DNA from: Jiangella alkaliphila
GTDB taxonomy: Bacteria; Actinomycetota; Actinomycetes; Jiangellales; Jiangellaceae
Direction of reading: 5' to 3'
Length of the DNA stretch: 64,000 nt
Assembly (NCBI RefSeq): GCF_900105925.1
Contig: NZ_LT629791.1
Location: 5,054,001 to 5,118,000 of the forward strand
The notes under the pieces are model-generated. The model was not told the origin of the DNA, made no database searches, and saw only the letters and a program-made list of their open reading frames with translations. Shown here piece after piece: positions 54,188 through 64,000 of the stretch; the stretch's first letter is position 1; each line of letters opens with the position of its first letter. Both the position numbers and the translations under genes were made by a program.

Positions 54188-54265
54188 GGGCGTAAGGGTG
54201 CCATATGACCGTCAGTGATCACGCTGGTCGGTGCGGCAATAGGATCAGCCGGTCGGCGCAGCAGG

Positions 54266-55072
54266 TCATGCCCGGGGAAGGACGAACTCGTAGCCGGCGG
54301 CGAGCAGCGTCTCGATGATCGCCGGCAGCGCCTCGACGGTGCCGGCGCGGTCGCCGCCGCCGTCGTGGAGGAGGACGATCGCGCCGGGATGGACGTGCTC
54401 GGCGACGTAGTCGTGGATGGCGCGGGCGCCGGGCTTGCGCCAGTCGCCGGGGTCGACGCTCCAGCCGAGCGGCACCTGGTCGTGCTCGGCGGCGACGTCG
54501 TTGACGTTGGCGGCGAAGTTGCCGCCAGGCGCGCGGAAGAACGGCACGTCCACACCGCGCACGGCGTCCTCGATGGCGTCCAGCGTGCCGCCGATCTCGT
54601 CCTCGATGACGTCGTCGGGCTTGTCGGGCAGCGAGGTGTCGTGGGTGATGGTGTGGTCGCAGAGCCGGTGGCCGTCGTCGGCGATCTCGCGGACGAGTTT
54701 CGGGTAGAGCCGCGCCATCTCGCCGACCACGCAGAACGTCGCGGTGATGTCGTACTCGCGGAGGATCCGCAGCACCTGCGGCGTCTGCTCAGGGTGCGGC
54801 CCGTCGTCGAAGGTGAGGGCGACGGTGGGGCCGTCGCGGCCGTTGAGGCGGCGGGTGCCGGCGTCGTCGACCTCGGCGACGGGGGCCTTCCCGTCCGTCG
54901 TGGCCGGCACCAGCGACAACAGCCGCTCCGGCACCTTGGGCGACACCTGCTGGGTGGTCTCGGCGGCGGCGGACGTGCTGCCGGGCGGCTCGCTGCGGGC
55001 GGCGCCGACGATGACGCCGACGATCAGGCACAGCATGAGGGCAGCACGGAGCTGTCTGGACACCGGCACCAC
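54266..55072 (-). CDS. Secreted polysaccharide deacetylase (CE4)
   Basis: A 268-residue exported enzyme. A signal anchor ('RAALMLCLIVGVIVGAA') precedes the NodB domain: 'VALTFDDGPHPE' (catalytic and metal Asp), 'LCDHTITHDTSL' (metal His pair), 'FFRAPGGNF' (Arg) and 'IVLLHDGGGD' (His). It probably removes acetyl groups from peptidoglycan or another external polysaccharide. Start codons GTG 55072, 55069 and 55063 are all possible; GAGGCGGG precedes the first. Confidence 0.88.
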   Translation of the reverse strand: MVPVSRQLRAALMLCLIVGVIVGAARSEPPGSTSAAAETTQQVSPKVPERLLSLVPATTDGKAPVAEVDDAGTRRLNGRDGPTVALTFDDGPHPEQTPQVLRILREYDITATFCVVGEMARLYPKLVREIADDGHRLCDHTITHDTSLPDKPDDVIEDEIGGTLDAIEDAVRGVDVPFFRAPGGNFAANVNDVAAEHDQVPLGWSVDPGDWRKPGARAIHDYVAEHVHPGAIVLLHDGGGDRAGTVEALPAIIETLLAAGYEFVLPRA

Positions 55073-55247
55073 CCCGCCTCACTCAGGACGAATCCGTCAG
55101 AACCCGGCAGGTGCGACGGTACCGGCGCAGTGCCGCAGACCCGATGAGGCGCGCCGAATGCGCTTTCCATCACAGACCGCCCATCCTGCGGAGAACCACA
55201 GGGTGATCCGGCGGTGACCTTCATCGCGCCCGTCCACCCCGATCCCG

Positions 55248-55253
55248 TACGGT
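55248..55253 (+). promoter_or_regulatory. -10-like hexamer TACGGT for the first DedA gene (leaderless)
   Basis: TACGGT, six bases, then GTG 55260. Confidence 0.6.
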
Positions 55254-55259
55254 CGAGTC

Positions 55260-55940
55260 GTGAACATCCGCCTCTCCCCGGAAACCGAGCTGACCGGCCT
55301 GGCCGGCTGGGCCGTCGACCTCATGGACACCATGGGCGCGGTCGGCGCCGGCCTCGCCATCGCCGCCGAGAACCTGTTCCCGCCGCTGCCCAGCGAGGTG
55401 ATCCTGCCGCTGGCGGGGTTCACCGCCAGCCGCGGCGACATGAACCTGGCGGCGGCGATCATCTGGACCACGATCGGCTCGGTGGTCGGCGCGCTGATCT
55501 GGTACGCCGTCGGCGCGGCGGTGGGGCGCGACCGCACCCGGACCATCCTGGCGGCGCTGCCGCTGGTCAAGATGAGCGACGTCGACAAGGCGGAGGGGTG
55601 GTTCGCCAAGCACGGCGTCAAGACCATCTTCTTCGGCCGGATGATCCCGATCTTCCGCAGCTTCATCTCCATCCCGGCCGGCGTCGAACGCATGTCGCTG
55701 CCGGTCTTCCTGCTCTTCACCGGGCTCGGCAGCGCTATCTGGAACAGCGTGTTCATCCTGCTCGGCTACCAGCTGGGGCAGAACTGGGACGCCGTCGAGG
55801 GCTACATCGGCATCCTGCAGTACGCGGTCATCGCGGCCGTGGTCATCGCGGTGGCGGCGTTCGTGGTGCTGCGCGTCCGGTCCAACCGGCGCGACCGCGA
55901 GCGGGCCCGGCACCGGGTGCGCCGTCAGGAACCGAGGTAG
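55260..55940 (+). CDS. DedA family membrane protein (first copy)
   Basis: A 226-residue DedA protein. 'AAENLFPPLPSEVILPLAGFTASRG' is the conserved reentrant/amphipathic DedA motif, and 'FFGRMIPIFRSFISIPAGVERMSLPVFLLFTGLGSAIWNSVFILLGYQLG' the conserved Arg-containing C-terminal motif. DedA proteins flip undecaprenyl phosphate or phospholipids. Its 3' end overlaps the convergent response-regulator gene by 16 bp. A second DedA gene lies at 57783. Confidence 0.92.
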   Translation: MNIRLSPETELTGLAGWAVDLMDTMGAVGAGLAIAAENLFPPLPSEVILPLAGFTASRGDMNLAAAIIWTTIGSVVGALIWYAVGAAVGRDRTRTILAALPLVKMSDVDKAEGWFAKHGVKTIFFGRMIPIFRSFISIPAGVERMSLPVFLLFTGLGSAIWNSVFILLGYQLGQNWDAVEGYIGILQYAVIAAVVIAVAAFVVLRVRSNRRDRERARHRVRRQEPR

Positions 55941-56578
55941 CGCAGCACCGCCAGCACCCGGCGGCTGTAGCCGCCGTCGCCGGTCAGCTCGAGCTTCTCG
56001 AAGATCGCGTTCGCGTGCTTCTCGACGGCGCTGCGCGACACGTGCAGCCGGCCGGCGACGGCGGCGTTCGTGTGGCCCTGCGCCATCAGCTCCAGCACGT
56101 CGCGCTCGCGCCGAGTGAGGGCCTGCAGCGGGTCGCTGTGGCTGGTCCGGGCGATCAGCTGACGGACCACCTCGGCGTCGTAGGCCGCTCCCCCGGCGGC
56201 GACCCGGTCCAGTGCGTCGAGGAAGTCGCCGACGTGCGCGACGCGGTCCTTGAGCAGGTAGCCGACGCCGTCGGTGTGCGTCTGGAACAGTTCGGCGGCG
56301 TAGCGCTTCTCGACGTACTGCGACAGCACCAGGATCCCGACGCCGGGCCGGTCGGCCTTGATCCGCAGCGCCGCCCGCAGTCCTTCGTCGGTGTGCGACG
56401 GCGGCATCCGGACGTCGGCGACCACGACGTCCGGCGGGTCGGCGGCGACCGCGGCGACCGCGGCCAGCAGCGCGTCGGCGTCGCCCACCGAGGCGACGAC
56501 GTCGTGGCCCTCGTCGCGCAGCAGCTTCGCCAGGCCCTCGCGCAGCAGCACGGAGTCCTCGGCCAGCATCACGCGCAC
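55925..56578 (-). CDS. NarL/LuxR-family response regulator
   Basis: A 217-residue regulator. The receiver has 'MLAEDSVLLREGL' and phosphoacceptor Asp in 'VVVADVRMP'. The C-terminal HTH is 'LTRRERDVLELMAQGHTNAAVAGRLHVSRSAVEKHANAIFEKL'. GTG 56576-56578 was chosen because it begins the conserved 'VRVMLAEDS'; it overlaps the kinase stop by 10 bp. It forms a two-component system with the kinase at 56569. Two DedA genes flank the pair. Confidence 0.92.
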   Translation of the reverse strand: MRVMLAEDSVLLREGLAKLLRDEGHDVVASVGDADALLAAVAAVAADPPDVVVADVRMPPSHTDEGLRAALRIKADRPGVGILVLSQYVEKRYAAELFQTHTDGVGYLLKDRVAHVGDFLDALDRVAAGGAAYDAEVVRQLIARTSHSDPLQALTRRERDVLELMAQGHTNAAVAGRLHVSRSAVEKHANAIFEKLELTGDGGYSRRVLAVLRYLGS

Positions 56579-57786
56579 GACAGCTCCGCCTCGACGACGG
56601 TCCCGCGGCCGGGCGGCGACTCGACGGCGAACCGGCCGTCCAGCGCGGCGACCCGGCGGCGCAGCCCGGCCAGCCCGCCGCCGTCCGGATCGGCGCCGCC
56701 CGCGCCGTCGTCGGTCACCCGCACCCGCACCGCCGGGCCGGCCCGCCACACGTCGATGTGCAGCGACGACGCACCGGCGTGCTTGACGGCGTTGGTGGCG
56801 GCCTCGGCGACCACGAAGTAGACGGCGGTCGCGACCGGCTCCGGCGGCGACCCGGCCGCGTAGGACAGCTTGGCGCCGGCGCCCTCCGCGACCGCCGTCA
56901 GCGCCTCCTCGAGCCCGAGCGTGTCCAGCGCCGCCGGGTACACCCGCCAGGCGACGGCACGCAGGTCGGCCAGCACCCGCTGCGACTCCTCGTGCGCCGC
57001 CCGCAGCAGCTCGTCGGCGGCGGGCCGGTCGCGCTCCGCCGCCCGCCGCGCCCGCCCCAGCAGCAGGCCGAGCGCGACCAGCCGCTGCTGGACGCCGTCG
57101 TGCAGGTCGCGCTCGATGCGCCGTCGCTCGGCGTCGACGGCGGCCACGGCGCCGGCCCGCGACTCGGCCAGTTCGTCGATGCGACGGCGCAGCAGCTCGG
57201 CCTCAGTCGGCCCGAGGAACCGCCGCGCCGCCCGCCGTTCCAGCCCGACCACACCGGCTAGCCCCTGGACCGCGATGTACAGCAGCACGGCGCCGGGCAG
57301 GACCAGCGACAGCATGGTCAGCCCGGTGACCGGCTCGCCGTTGGCGTCGTCCGGTGAGCCGACCAGCCACATCCGCGTCGTCACCGCGACCGTGACGATC
57401 CCCCAGACGACCAGCAGCAGGATCGCCGCGCCCAGCAGCCCGGCCACCGTGCGGGCGGCGAGATAGCCGAGCGCCCGGCGCGACGCACCGGCCGTCGTCC
57501 CACCCGGCGACAGCGCGGGCGCGGGCGTCGGCGTCGCCAGCCACTGCCGCAGCCGCCGCCGCTCCCACCGCACCAGCGTGTCGGCCGGCCGCCCGGCCGC
57601 CTTCAGCACCCGGTCGCGGGCCGCCGGGACCGCGGCGACCGGCAGCAGCGCCAGGCCGGTGAGCAGCAGGAGTCCGAGCGACACGAAGGCCGACACCGCG
57701 CCGAGGCAGAGCCCGGCGGTGCGCCGCCACGCCACGTCCACGACGCCGCGGACCCAGGCCGGCGGCGGCGCGGCGGCGGTCGTCAG
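56569..57786 (-). CDS. NarL-type sensor histidine kinase, probable CTG start
   Basis: A 405-residue kinase. Two or more TM segments in a first TM cluster ('LCLGAVSAFVSLGLLLLTGLALLPVAAV') and second cluster ('AGLLGAAILLLVVWGIVTVAVTT', 'LTMLSLVLPGAVLLYIAV') are followed by HisKA_3 'IERDLHDGVQQRLVALGLLLGRAR' and HATPase ('VVAEAATNAVKHAGAS', 'VTDDGAGGADPDGGGLAGLRRRVAAL'). The only in-frame start with a well-placed Shine-Dalgarno (AGGAG) is CTG 57784-57786, overlapping the DedA stop as CTGA. GTG 57741 is an alternative. Confidence 0.85.
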   Translation of the reverse strand: MTTAAAPPPAWVRGVVDVAWRRTAGLCLGAVSAFVSLGLLLLTGLALLPVAAVPAARDRVLKAAGRPADTLVRWERRRLRQWLATPTPAPALSPGGTTAGASRRALGYLAARTVAGLLGAAILLLVVWGIVTVAVTTRMWLVGSPDDANGEPVTGLTMLSLVLPGAVLLYIAVQGLAGVVGLERRAARRFLGPTEAELLRRRIDELAESRAGAVAAVDAERRRIERDLHDGVQQRLVALGLLLGRARRAAERDRPAADELLRAAHEESQRVLADLRAVAWRVYPAALDTLGLEEALTAVAEGAGAKLSYAAGSPPEPVATAVYFVVAEAATNAVKHAGASSLHIDVWRAGPAVRVRVTDDGAGGADPDGGGLAGLRRRVAALDGRFAVESPPGRGTVVEAELSCA

Positions 57787-58469
57787 ACCAGCTCCTGCGG
57801 CTTCTCGTCCGGTGACCCCTCCGCGCCGGCCGCGGACTCGGGCGTCCCGGCCTCCTCTTCGCGGCGCCGGTTGCGCACGGCGATGCGGTGGCGGATCAGC
57901 TCGACCAGGCCGGTGATGGTCAGCGCGATGCCCAGGCCGACGCCGAGGCCCAGCAGCGGGTTGTCCTCGAACGCGTGCCCGCCGACGTAGCCGATCATGC
58001 CGGAGTAGACGCCCCACGACAGCGCCGCGATGGCGTCGAAGAGGGAGAACTTGCGCAGCGGGTAGCCGACCGTCCCGCAGGTGAGCGTGACCGCGGTGCG
58101 CCCGCCGGGGATGTAGCGCGCGATGATGAGGATGACGCCGCCGCGCTCGTTGAGCTGGCGTTCGGCCCAGGCGAACATCGCGCCGGACTTCTTACCGCCC
58201 TCGATGCGGTGTTTCACCCTGGAGCCCGCGGTGCGGCCGATGAAGTAGGAGACGTGGTCGCCGACGAACGCGCCCGCCGCGCCGGCCAGGATGACGAACC
58301 ACAGGTTCGGCACGCCATCGGCGGCCGCGAACACCCCGCCGGTGATGACCAGGGTCTCGCTCGGCACGGCCGGGAAGAACCCGTCGAGCAGCGCGACACC
58401 GAAGATGACGGCGTAGACCCATGGGGAGCCCATGACATCGCGGGCGAAGTCGATGATCGCGTCGTTCAT
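57783..58469 (-). CDS. DedA family membrane protein (second copy)
   Basis: A 228-residue DedA protein. 'ALLDGFFPAVPSETLVITGG' and 'LIIARYIPGGRTAVTLTCGTVGYPLRKFSLFDAIAALSWGVYSGMIGYVGG' are the family motifs. A charged, Glu/Pro-rich tail of ~30 residues follows the last TM. ATG 58467-58469 was chosen for GGGGAA upstream. It heads an operon with the kinase and response regulator (stop/start overlap). Confidence 0.9.
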   Translation of the reverse strand: MNDAIIDFARDVMGSPWVYAVIFGVALLDGFFPAVPSETLVITGGVFAAADGVPNLWFVILAGAAGAFVGDHVSYFIGRTAGSRVKHRIEGGKKSGAMFAWAERQLNERGGVILIIARYIPGGRTAVTLTCGTVGYPLRKFSLFDAIAALSWGVYSGMIGYVGGHAFEDNPLLGLGVGLGIALTITGLVELIRHRIAVRNRRREEEAGTPESAAGAEGSPDEKPQELV

Positions 58470-58555
58470 TTCCCCGTGTTCTCTGCTCGGCCGACTCGTC
58501 ACCTCCGACCCTACGCGGCGTCACCCGCCGCGCACATGCGACCTCAGTCGGAGTC

Positions 58556-58581
58556 GCACCCCCGACTTTCGTCGGGGGTGC
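58556..58581 (-). terminator. Hairpin terminator after gcvP
   Basis: An 11-bp perfect stem (58556-58566 with 58571-58581). On the minus strand the loop is GAAA. It lies 10 bases after the gcvP stop. Confidence 0.8.
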
Positions 58582-58591
58582 ACCCTGAGCG

Positions 58592-61456
<2,865 letters not shown>

Positions 61457-61460
61457 CGAC

Positions 61461-61493
61461 GGAGCTCCTCGGACGGTATGGCGAGTCAGCTCC
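61461..61493 (-). promoter_or_regulatory. Possible Shine-Dalgarno-sequestering hairpin before gcvP
   Basis: GGAGCT (plus strand 61461-61466) pairs with AGCTCC (61488-61493). In the minus-strand RNA this covers part of the AGGAG Shine-Dalgarno (61465-61469), a plausible expression platform for the riboswitch just upstream. Confidence 0.4.
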
Positions 61494-61537
61494 CCCTCTG
61501 TCGTCGCCCACGAGGGACGGCTTCAGAGTGGCCTCGC

Positions 61538-61625
61538 CTGACCGGTCCGTGTGCCTGAGAGGTTGGCGGGGATGTTGCCCCTTCGGCGCCTCGCACCCTG
61601 CGGATGCGAGAACTCTCCCGGTCAG
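61538..61625 (-). ncRNA. Glycine riboswitch aptamer
   Basis: On the minus strand, P1 forms between CTGACCGG (61618-61625) and CCGGTCAG (61538-61545). Between them are GGGAGAGTT, the conserved CGCCGAAGGGGCAA (61575-61588) and CTCTCAGGCA (61552-61561), the hallmarks of a glycine aptamer. A further CTCTG/CAGAG stem (61524-61528 with 61496-61500) follows; it could be the ghost-aptamer stem of singlet riboswitches or a degenerate second aptamer. It should turn gcvP on when glycine is high. Confidence 0.92.
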
Positions 61626-61717
61626 AGTCCACAGCTCGCCGTCAGCATAACGCGGCCGGACGTGACGGGCGACGCGGACGCGCGGACTGGTCCGCCCTGG
61701 CCGCCGGCCGCCGGCGT

Positions 61718-62233
61718 TCATGGGTCGCGTTCCCACCTGGCCTTGCCCTCGTCGCCGGGCGATCGGAGCCGATAGCTGTATCGCGGTATCCGCTCTCGCG
61801 GCACGACCGGTGCCCGGCGGAGCGGGTGACTGTCCCACCACTGCTCGTCGCGCTCTACCGCCCAGACGGGCAGGTGCGAAGGATAGTGCCGTCCGGCCGC
61901 ATCGGGCGCCAGGACCAACGGCGCCGTCAGCACGACTTCGCCATCAGGTGTGACGAACGCCAGCCGCACTCCGCACGCCTCGAGGCAGGTCATCATCGTG
62001 CTCCAGCTGGGTACGGACCTGGCCGCCTCGGTCTTGACGATCGAGGACAGCGCGACACCGGCCCGTTCCGCCAGCTCTCGCTGGCTCAGCCCGGCATGTG
62101 CCCGGGCAGTCCGGAGCACAGTGCCCGCCACGAACAGGGCGGCACGGACGCTGGGGTGCGCGCCCTCATGACCCCAGGCGGGGACCTGGGCCGGGCCTGG
62201 ATGCTCCACGCTGCGCACTGTCTTCTCGATCAT
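61718..62233 (-). CDS. XRE-family helix-turn-helix regulator
   Basis: A 171-residue regulator. The HTH is at about 35-85 ('LRTARAHAGLSQRELAERAGVALSSIVKTEAARSVPSWSTMMTCLEACG'). The C-terminal ~80 residues are Trp/Arg/Pro-rich without a recognised domain ('VWAVERDEQWWDSHPLRRAP'). ATG 62231-62233 was chosen as the first Met near the domain; further upstream starts exist. It lies between the gcvP riboswitch and the tandem-repeat region. Confidence 0.75.
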   Translation of the reverse strand: MIEKTVRSVEHPGPAQVPAWGHEGAHPSVRAALFVAGTVLRTARAHAGLSQRELAERAGVALSSIVKTEAARSVPSWSTMMTCLEACGVRLAFVTPDGEVVLTAPLVLAPDAAGRHYPSHLPVWAVERDEQWWDSHPLRRAPVVPRERIPRYSYRLRSPGDEGKARWERDP

Positions 62234-62379
62234 GCGTCCATGCGACCACGCTTCGTATGGCCCGCGACAGGCCCTCACGCCCATCTGTGGACAGCCCCAC
62301 GGATCCGCCCATCCTGTGGACGGCCGCCCCGGATAGCGGGCTTGGGGGTGCGCGAGGGGCCGCCGGCCGATGTCTCAGG

Positions 62380-62515
62380 CCGCTGGAGACCTGCCGTCGC
62401 CAAAGACAGCAGCCCTCCATCGCGCGCGATGGAGACCTGCCGTCCCCAACGACCGCAGCCCACGATCGCGCGCGATGGAGACCTGCCGTCCCCAAAGACA
62501 GCAGGTCTCCAGCGG
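62380..62515. repeat. 46-bp tandem repeat array with terminal inverted repeats and a 20-bp palindrome
   Basis: Three copies of a 28-bp conserved core (62385-62412, 62431-62458, 62477-62504) recur at exactly 46 bp. The spacers contain the perfect 20-bp palindrome CTCCATCGCGCGCGATGGAG (62415-62434) and a diverged copy. The array is bounded by a perfect 15-bp inverted repeat (62380-62394 and 62501-62515). Confidence 0.85.
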
Positions 62516-62609
62516 GCCGCACTTGCCTCTGGGAGGCCGCCGCCCGCCCGGCCGCGCCGCCGCGCGGGCCGGGCGAAGCGGACGCGCGGACCAGTGGGGC
62601 CGGGCCGTG

Positions 62610-62615
62610 TAGCGT
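62610..62615 (+). promoter_or_regulatory. -10-like hexamer TAGCGT for the K+ channel gene (leaderless)
   Basis: TAGCGT, seven bases, then GTG 62623. Confidence 0.5.
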
Positions 62616-62622
62616 GGCCGCC

Positions 62623-63996
62623 GTGGGGTGGGCTCGGCGGCCGGACGGGCGCGGCGGCGCGATCCGGCGACCGCGACGGCCGCAGCCGGCTCAGGTGGTC
62701 GTGGTCGCGTTCGCCGCCGTCGTCATCGCCGGGACGTTGCTGCTCATGCTGCCCATCGCGCGCGAAGGGCCCGGATCCGCTCCCCCGCTGGTCGCGCTGT
62801 TCACGTCGACGTCGGCCACGTGCGTCACCGGGTTGATCGTCGTCGACACGCCGACGTACTGGAGCACGTTCGGCGAAGTGGTGATCCTCGGGCTGATCCA
62901 GGTCGGCGGGTTCGGCATCATGACGCTCGGGTCGCTGCTGGTGGTGCTCGTGGCGCGCCGGATCGGGCTGCGGACCCGGCTCACCGCCGCCACCGAGAGC
63001 AAGGGCCTGGACCGCACCGACGTCCGCCGGGTCGTCCTCGGGGTTGCAGCGGTGACGGCGACGTTCGAGCTGACGGTCGGCACGATCCTGACGGCCCGGC
63101 TGACCACGCAGCACGACGAACCGCTCGGACAGGCCGCCTACCACGGCTTCTTCCACGCGATCGCCTCGTTCAACAACGTCGGCTTCTCCCTCTACAGCAC
63201 CAACCTCATGGGGTTCGTGGGCGACCCGGTGATCTTCCTGCCGATCGCGGTCTCGGTCATCTGCGCGGGTCTCGGCTTCCCGGCACTGCTGGAGCTTCGG
63301 CACCGCTGGCGCTCGCCCCGGCGGTGGACGCTGCATACCCAGCTCACCGTCGTGATCAGCGGCCTGCTGCTGGTCGCCGGCACCGCGTACACGGCGGCGA
63401 CAGAGTGGCGCAACGCCGCCACGTTCGGGCCGCTCGACGGCACCGACCGGGTGTTCGCGGCGTTCTTCCACTCGTCGGTGACGCGCACGGCCGGCTTCAA
63501 CACCGTCGATGTCACGCAGATGACGGACGCCACGTGGCTGGGCACCGACGTGCTGATGTTCATAGGCGGCGGCAGCGCGGGCACGGCCGGCGGCATCAAG
63601 GTGACGACGTTCGCGCTGCTGTTCTACGCGATCTTCTCCGAGATCCGCGGCGACCCGACGGTGCACGTGCTGGGCCGCCGCATCAGCGAGCAGGCCCAGC
63701 GGCAGGCGCTCACCGTGGCGCTGCTCGCGATCGCCGTCGTCATGGTGCCGACGGTCGCGCTGGTCGCCACGACGCGGTTCGGCCTGGACGAGGTGCTGCT
63801 CGAGGTAACCTCCGCCTTCTCCACCGCCGGGCTGTCGGCCGGCATCACCCCGCAGCTGCCGGCCGGCGGGCAGCTACTGCTGGTGTTCATCATGTTCATC
63901 GGGCGCGTCGGTACGGTCACGCTGGCCAGCGCGCTGGTGCTGCGGCAACGGACGCGGCTCTACGAACGACCGGAAGAGAGGCCGATCATTGGCTAG
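62623..63996 (+). CDS. TrkH/KtrB family potassium channel subunit
   Basis: A 457-residue membrane channel. Four pore repeats are visible: 'TSATCVTGLIVVDT', 'AIASFNNVGFSLYS', 'SSVTRTAGFNTVDV' and 'AFSTAGLSAGITP', each with the selectivity-filter Gly. The length fits KtrB. It imports K+ with a cytosolic TrkA/KtrA subunit. GTG 62623 is supported by TAGCGT at seven bases. Its last codons overlap a possible next gene (TTG 63989). ceoBC at the window start is far away, so a dedicated RCK gene probably follows outside the window. Confidence 0.93.
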   Translation: MGWARRPDGRGGAIRRPRRPQPAQVVVVAFAAVVIAGTLLLMLPIAREGPGSAPPLVALFTSTSATCVTGLIVVDTPTYWSTFGEVVILGLIQVGGFGIMTLGSLLVVLVARRIGLRTRLTAATESKGLDRTDVRRVVLGVAAVTATFELTVGTILTARLTTQHDEPLGQAAYHGFFHAIASFNNVGFSLYSTNLMGFVGDPVIFLPIAVSVICAGLGFPALLELRHRWRSPRRWTLHTQLTVVISGLLLVAGTAYTAATEWRNAATFGPLDGTDRVFAAFFHSSVTRTAGFNTVDVTQMTDATWLGTDVLMFIGGGSAGTAGGIKVTTFALLFYAIFSEIRGDPTVHVLGRRISEQAQRQALTVALLAIAVVMVPTVALVATTRFGLDEVLLEVTSAFSTAGLSAGITPQLPAGGQLLLVFIMFIGRVGTVTLASALVLRQRTRLYERPEERPIIG

Positions 63997-64000
63997 GAGA
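63989..64000 (+). CDS. Possible start of a following TrkA-like gene (truncated)
   Basis: TTG 63989-63991 inside the channel gene's end begins 'LARR'. Trk/Ktr channels are usually followed by their RCK subunit. Only four codons are visible, so this is positional inference. Confidence 0.3.

Larger units (their letters stand above)
62234..62622 (+). other. Intergenic region with tandem repeats before the K+ channel gene
   Basis: 389 bp between divergent genes. The middle holds a 46-bp tandem repeat array (62380-62515). The promoter of the channel gene lies at the 3' end (TAGCGT at 62610). No gene was accepted: open frames across the repeats are only repeat translations. Confidence 0.5.

Noticed and set aside
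62385..62504. CRISPR-like array
   Set aside because: Repeats of 28 bp recur at 46 bp, leaving only 18-bp spacers that are nearly identical to each other and palindromic. No cas genes are present.

Overview
The window is from a high-GC actinomycete chromosome. GC is very high, GTG starts are common, genes are tightly packed with ATGA/GTGA stop-start overlaps, and several families are typical of actinobacteria (DUF3159, DUF3710, DUF3093, DUF4193, SepH, LigB-type ligase, MprAB-PepD). A Jiangella-like or related non-Streptomyces actinomycete would fit, but the genus is a guess. No phage, insertion sequence, rRNA, tRNA or CRISPR array was seen.

Layout. 1-4761 carries ceoB-ceoC (TrkA-type potassium regulators), DUF3159, an OB-fold protein, DUF3710, dut, a PaaI-like thioesterase, DUF3093 and DUF4193. 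This order matches the mycobacterial Rv2691-Rv2701c block. 5033-7188 is a NatAB-like ABC exporter. 7614-12079 holds an inositol monophosphatase, a ferrochelatase, an aldonolactone oxidase-type flavoenzyme and sepH. 12371-16192 is a large secreted phosphodiester glycosidase/metallophosphoesterase fusion. 16705-18536 is a sigma factor, an orphan protein and an APH(3')-like kinase. 18541-20890 is an operon with thymidine kinase, and 21051-23693 is an ADP-forming acyl-CoA synthetase/GNAT fusion. 25031-25984 is a secreted repeat protein of unknown function. 26113-29760 is an MprAB-like two-component system plus a membrane-anchored HtrA-type protease, followed by an ATP-dependent DNA ligase. 33488-36609 encodes an adenylate cyclase coupled to a receiver/thioredoxin-reductase-like flavoprotein that lacks the redox cysteines.

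36724-47193 is the region of arfB, nusB-efp-pepQ, aroQ and aroB-aroK-aroC. In many actinobacteria the aro, pepQ, efp and nusB genes lie together. Here they are separated by accessory genes: two membrane proteins with bL12-C-terminal-like motifs flanking a VapBC-type module, a frameshifted aldo/keto reductase, an AbiEi-type/DUF559 protein and a PPOX protein. A second Phd/VapC toxin-antitoxin pair follows aroC. 48079-50993 is tldD-tldE. 51057-55072 has a secreted metallophosphoesterase, two membrane proteins (one with a helix-hairpin-helix end) and a polysaccharide deacetylase. 55260-58469 is a NarL-type two-component system between two DedA genes. 58592-61625 is gcvP with a glycine riboswitch. 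61718-64000 has an XRE regulator, a 46-bp tandem repeat and a TrkH/KtrB channel.

Two regulatory patterns stand out. First, about 20 genes have a -10-like hexamer 6-8 nt (mostly 6 or 7) before an ATG or GTG, with no Shine-Dalgarno sequence, so leaderless mRNAs appear to be common. Second, the mprA-like and protease promoters carry the same direct repeat (TCTCAG-N5-TCTCAG/C) at exactly the same distance from the start codon, which suggests a shared response-regulator operator.
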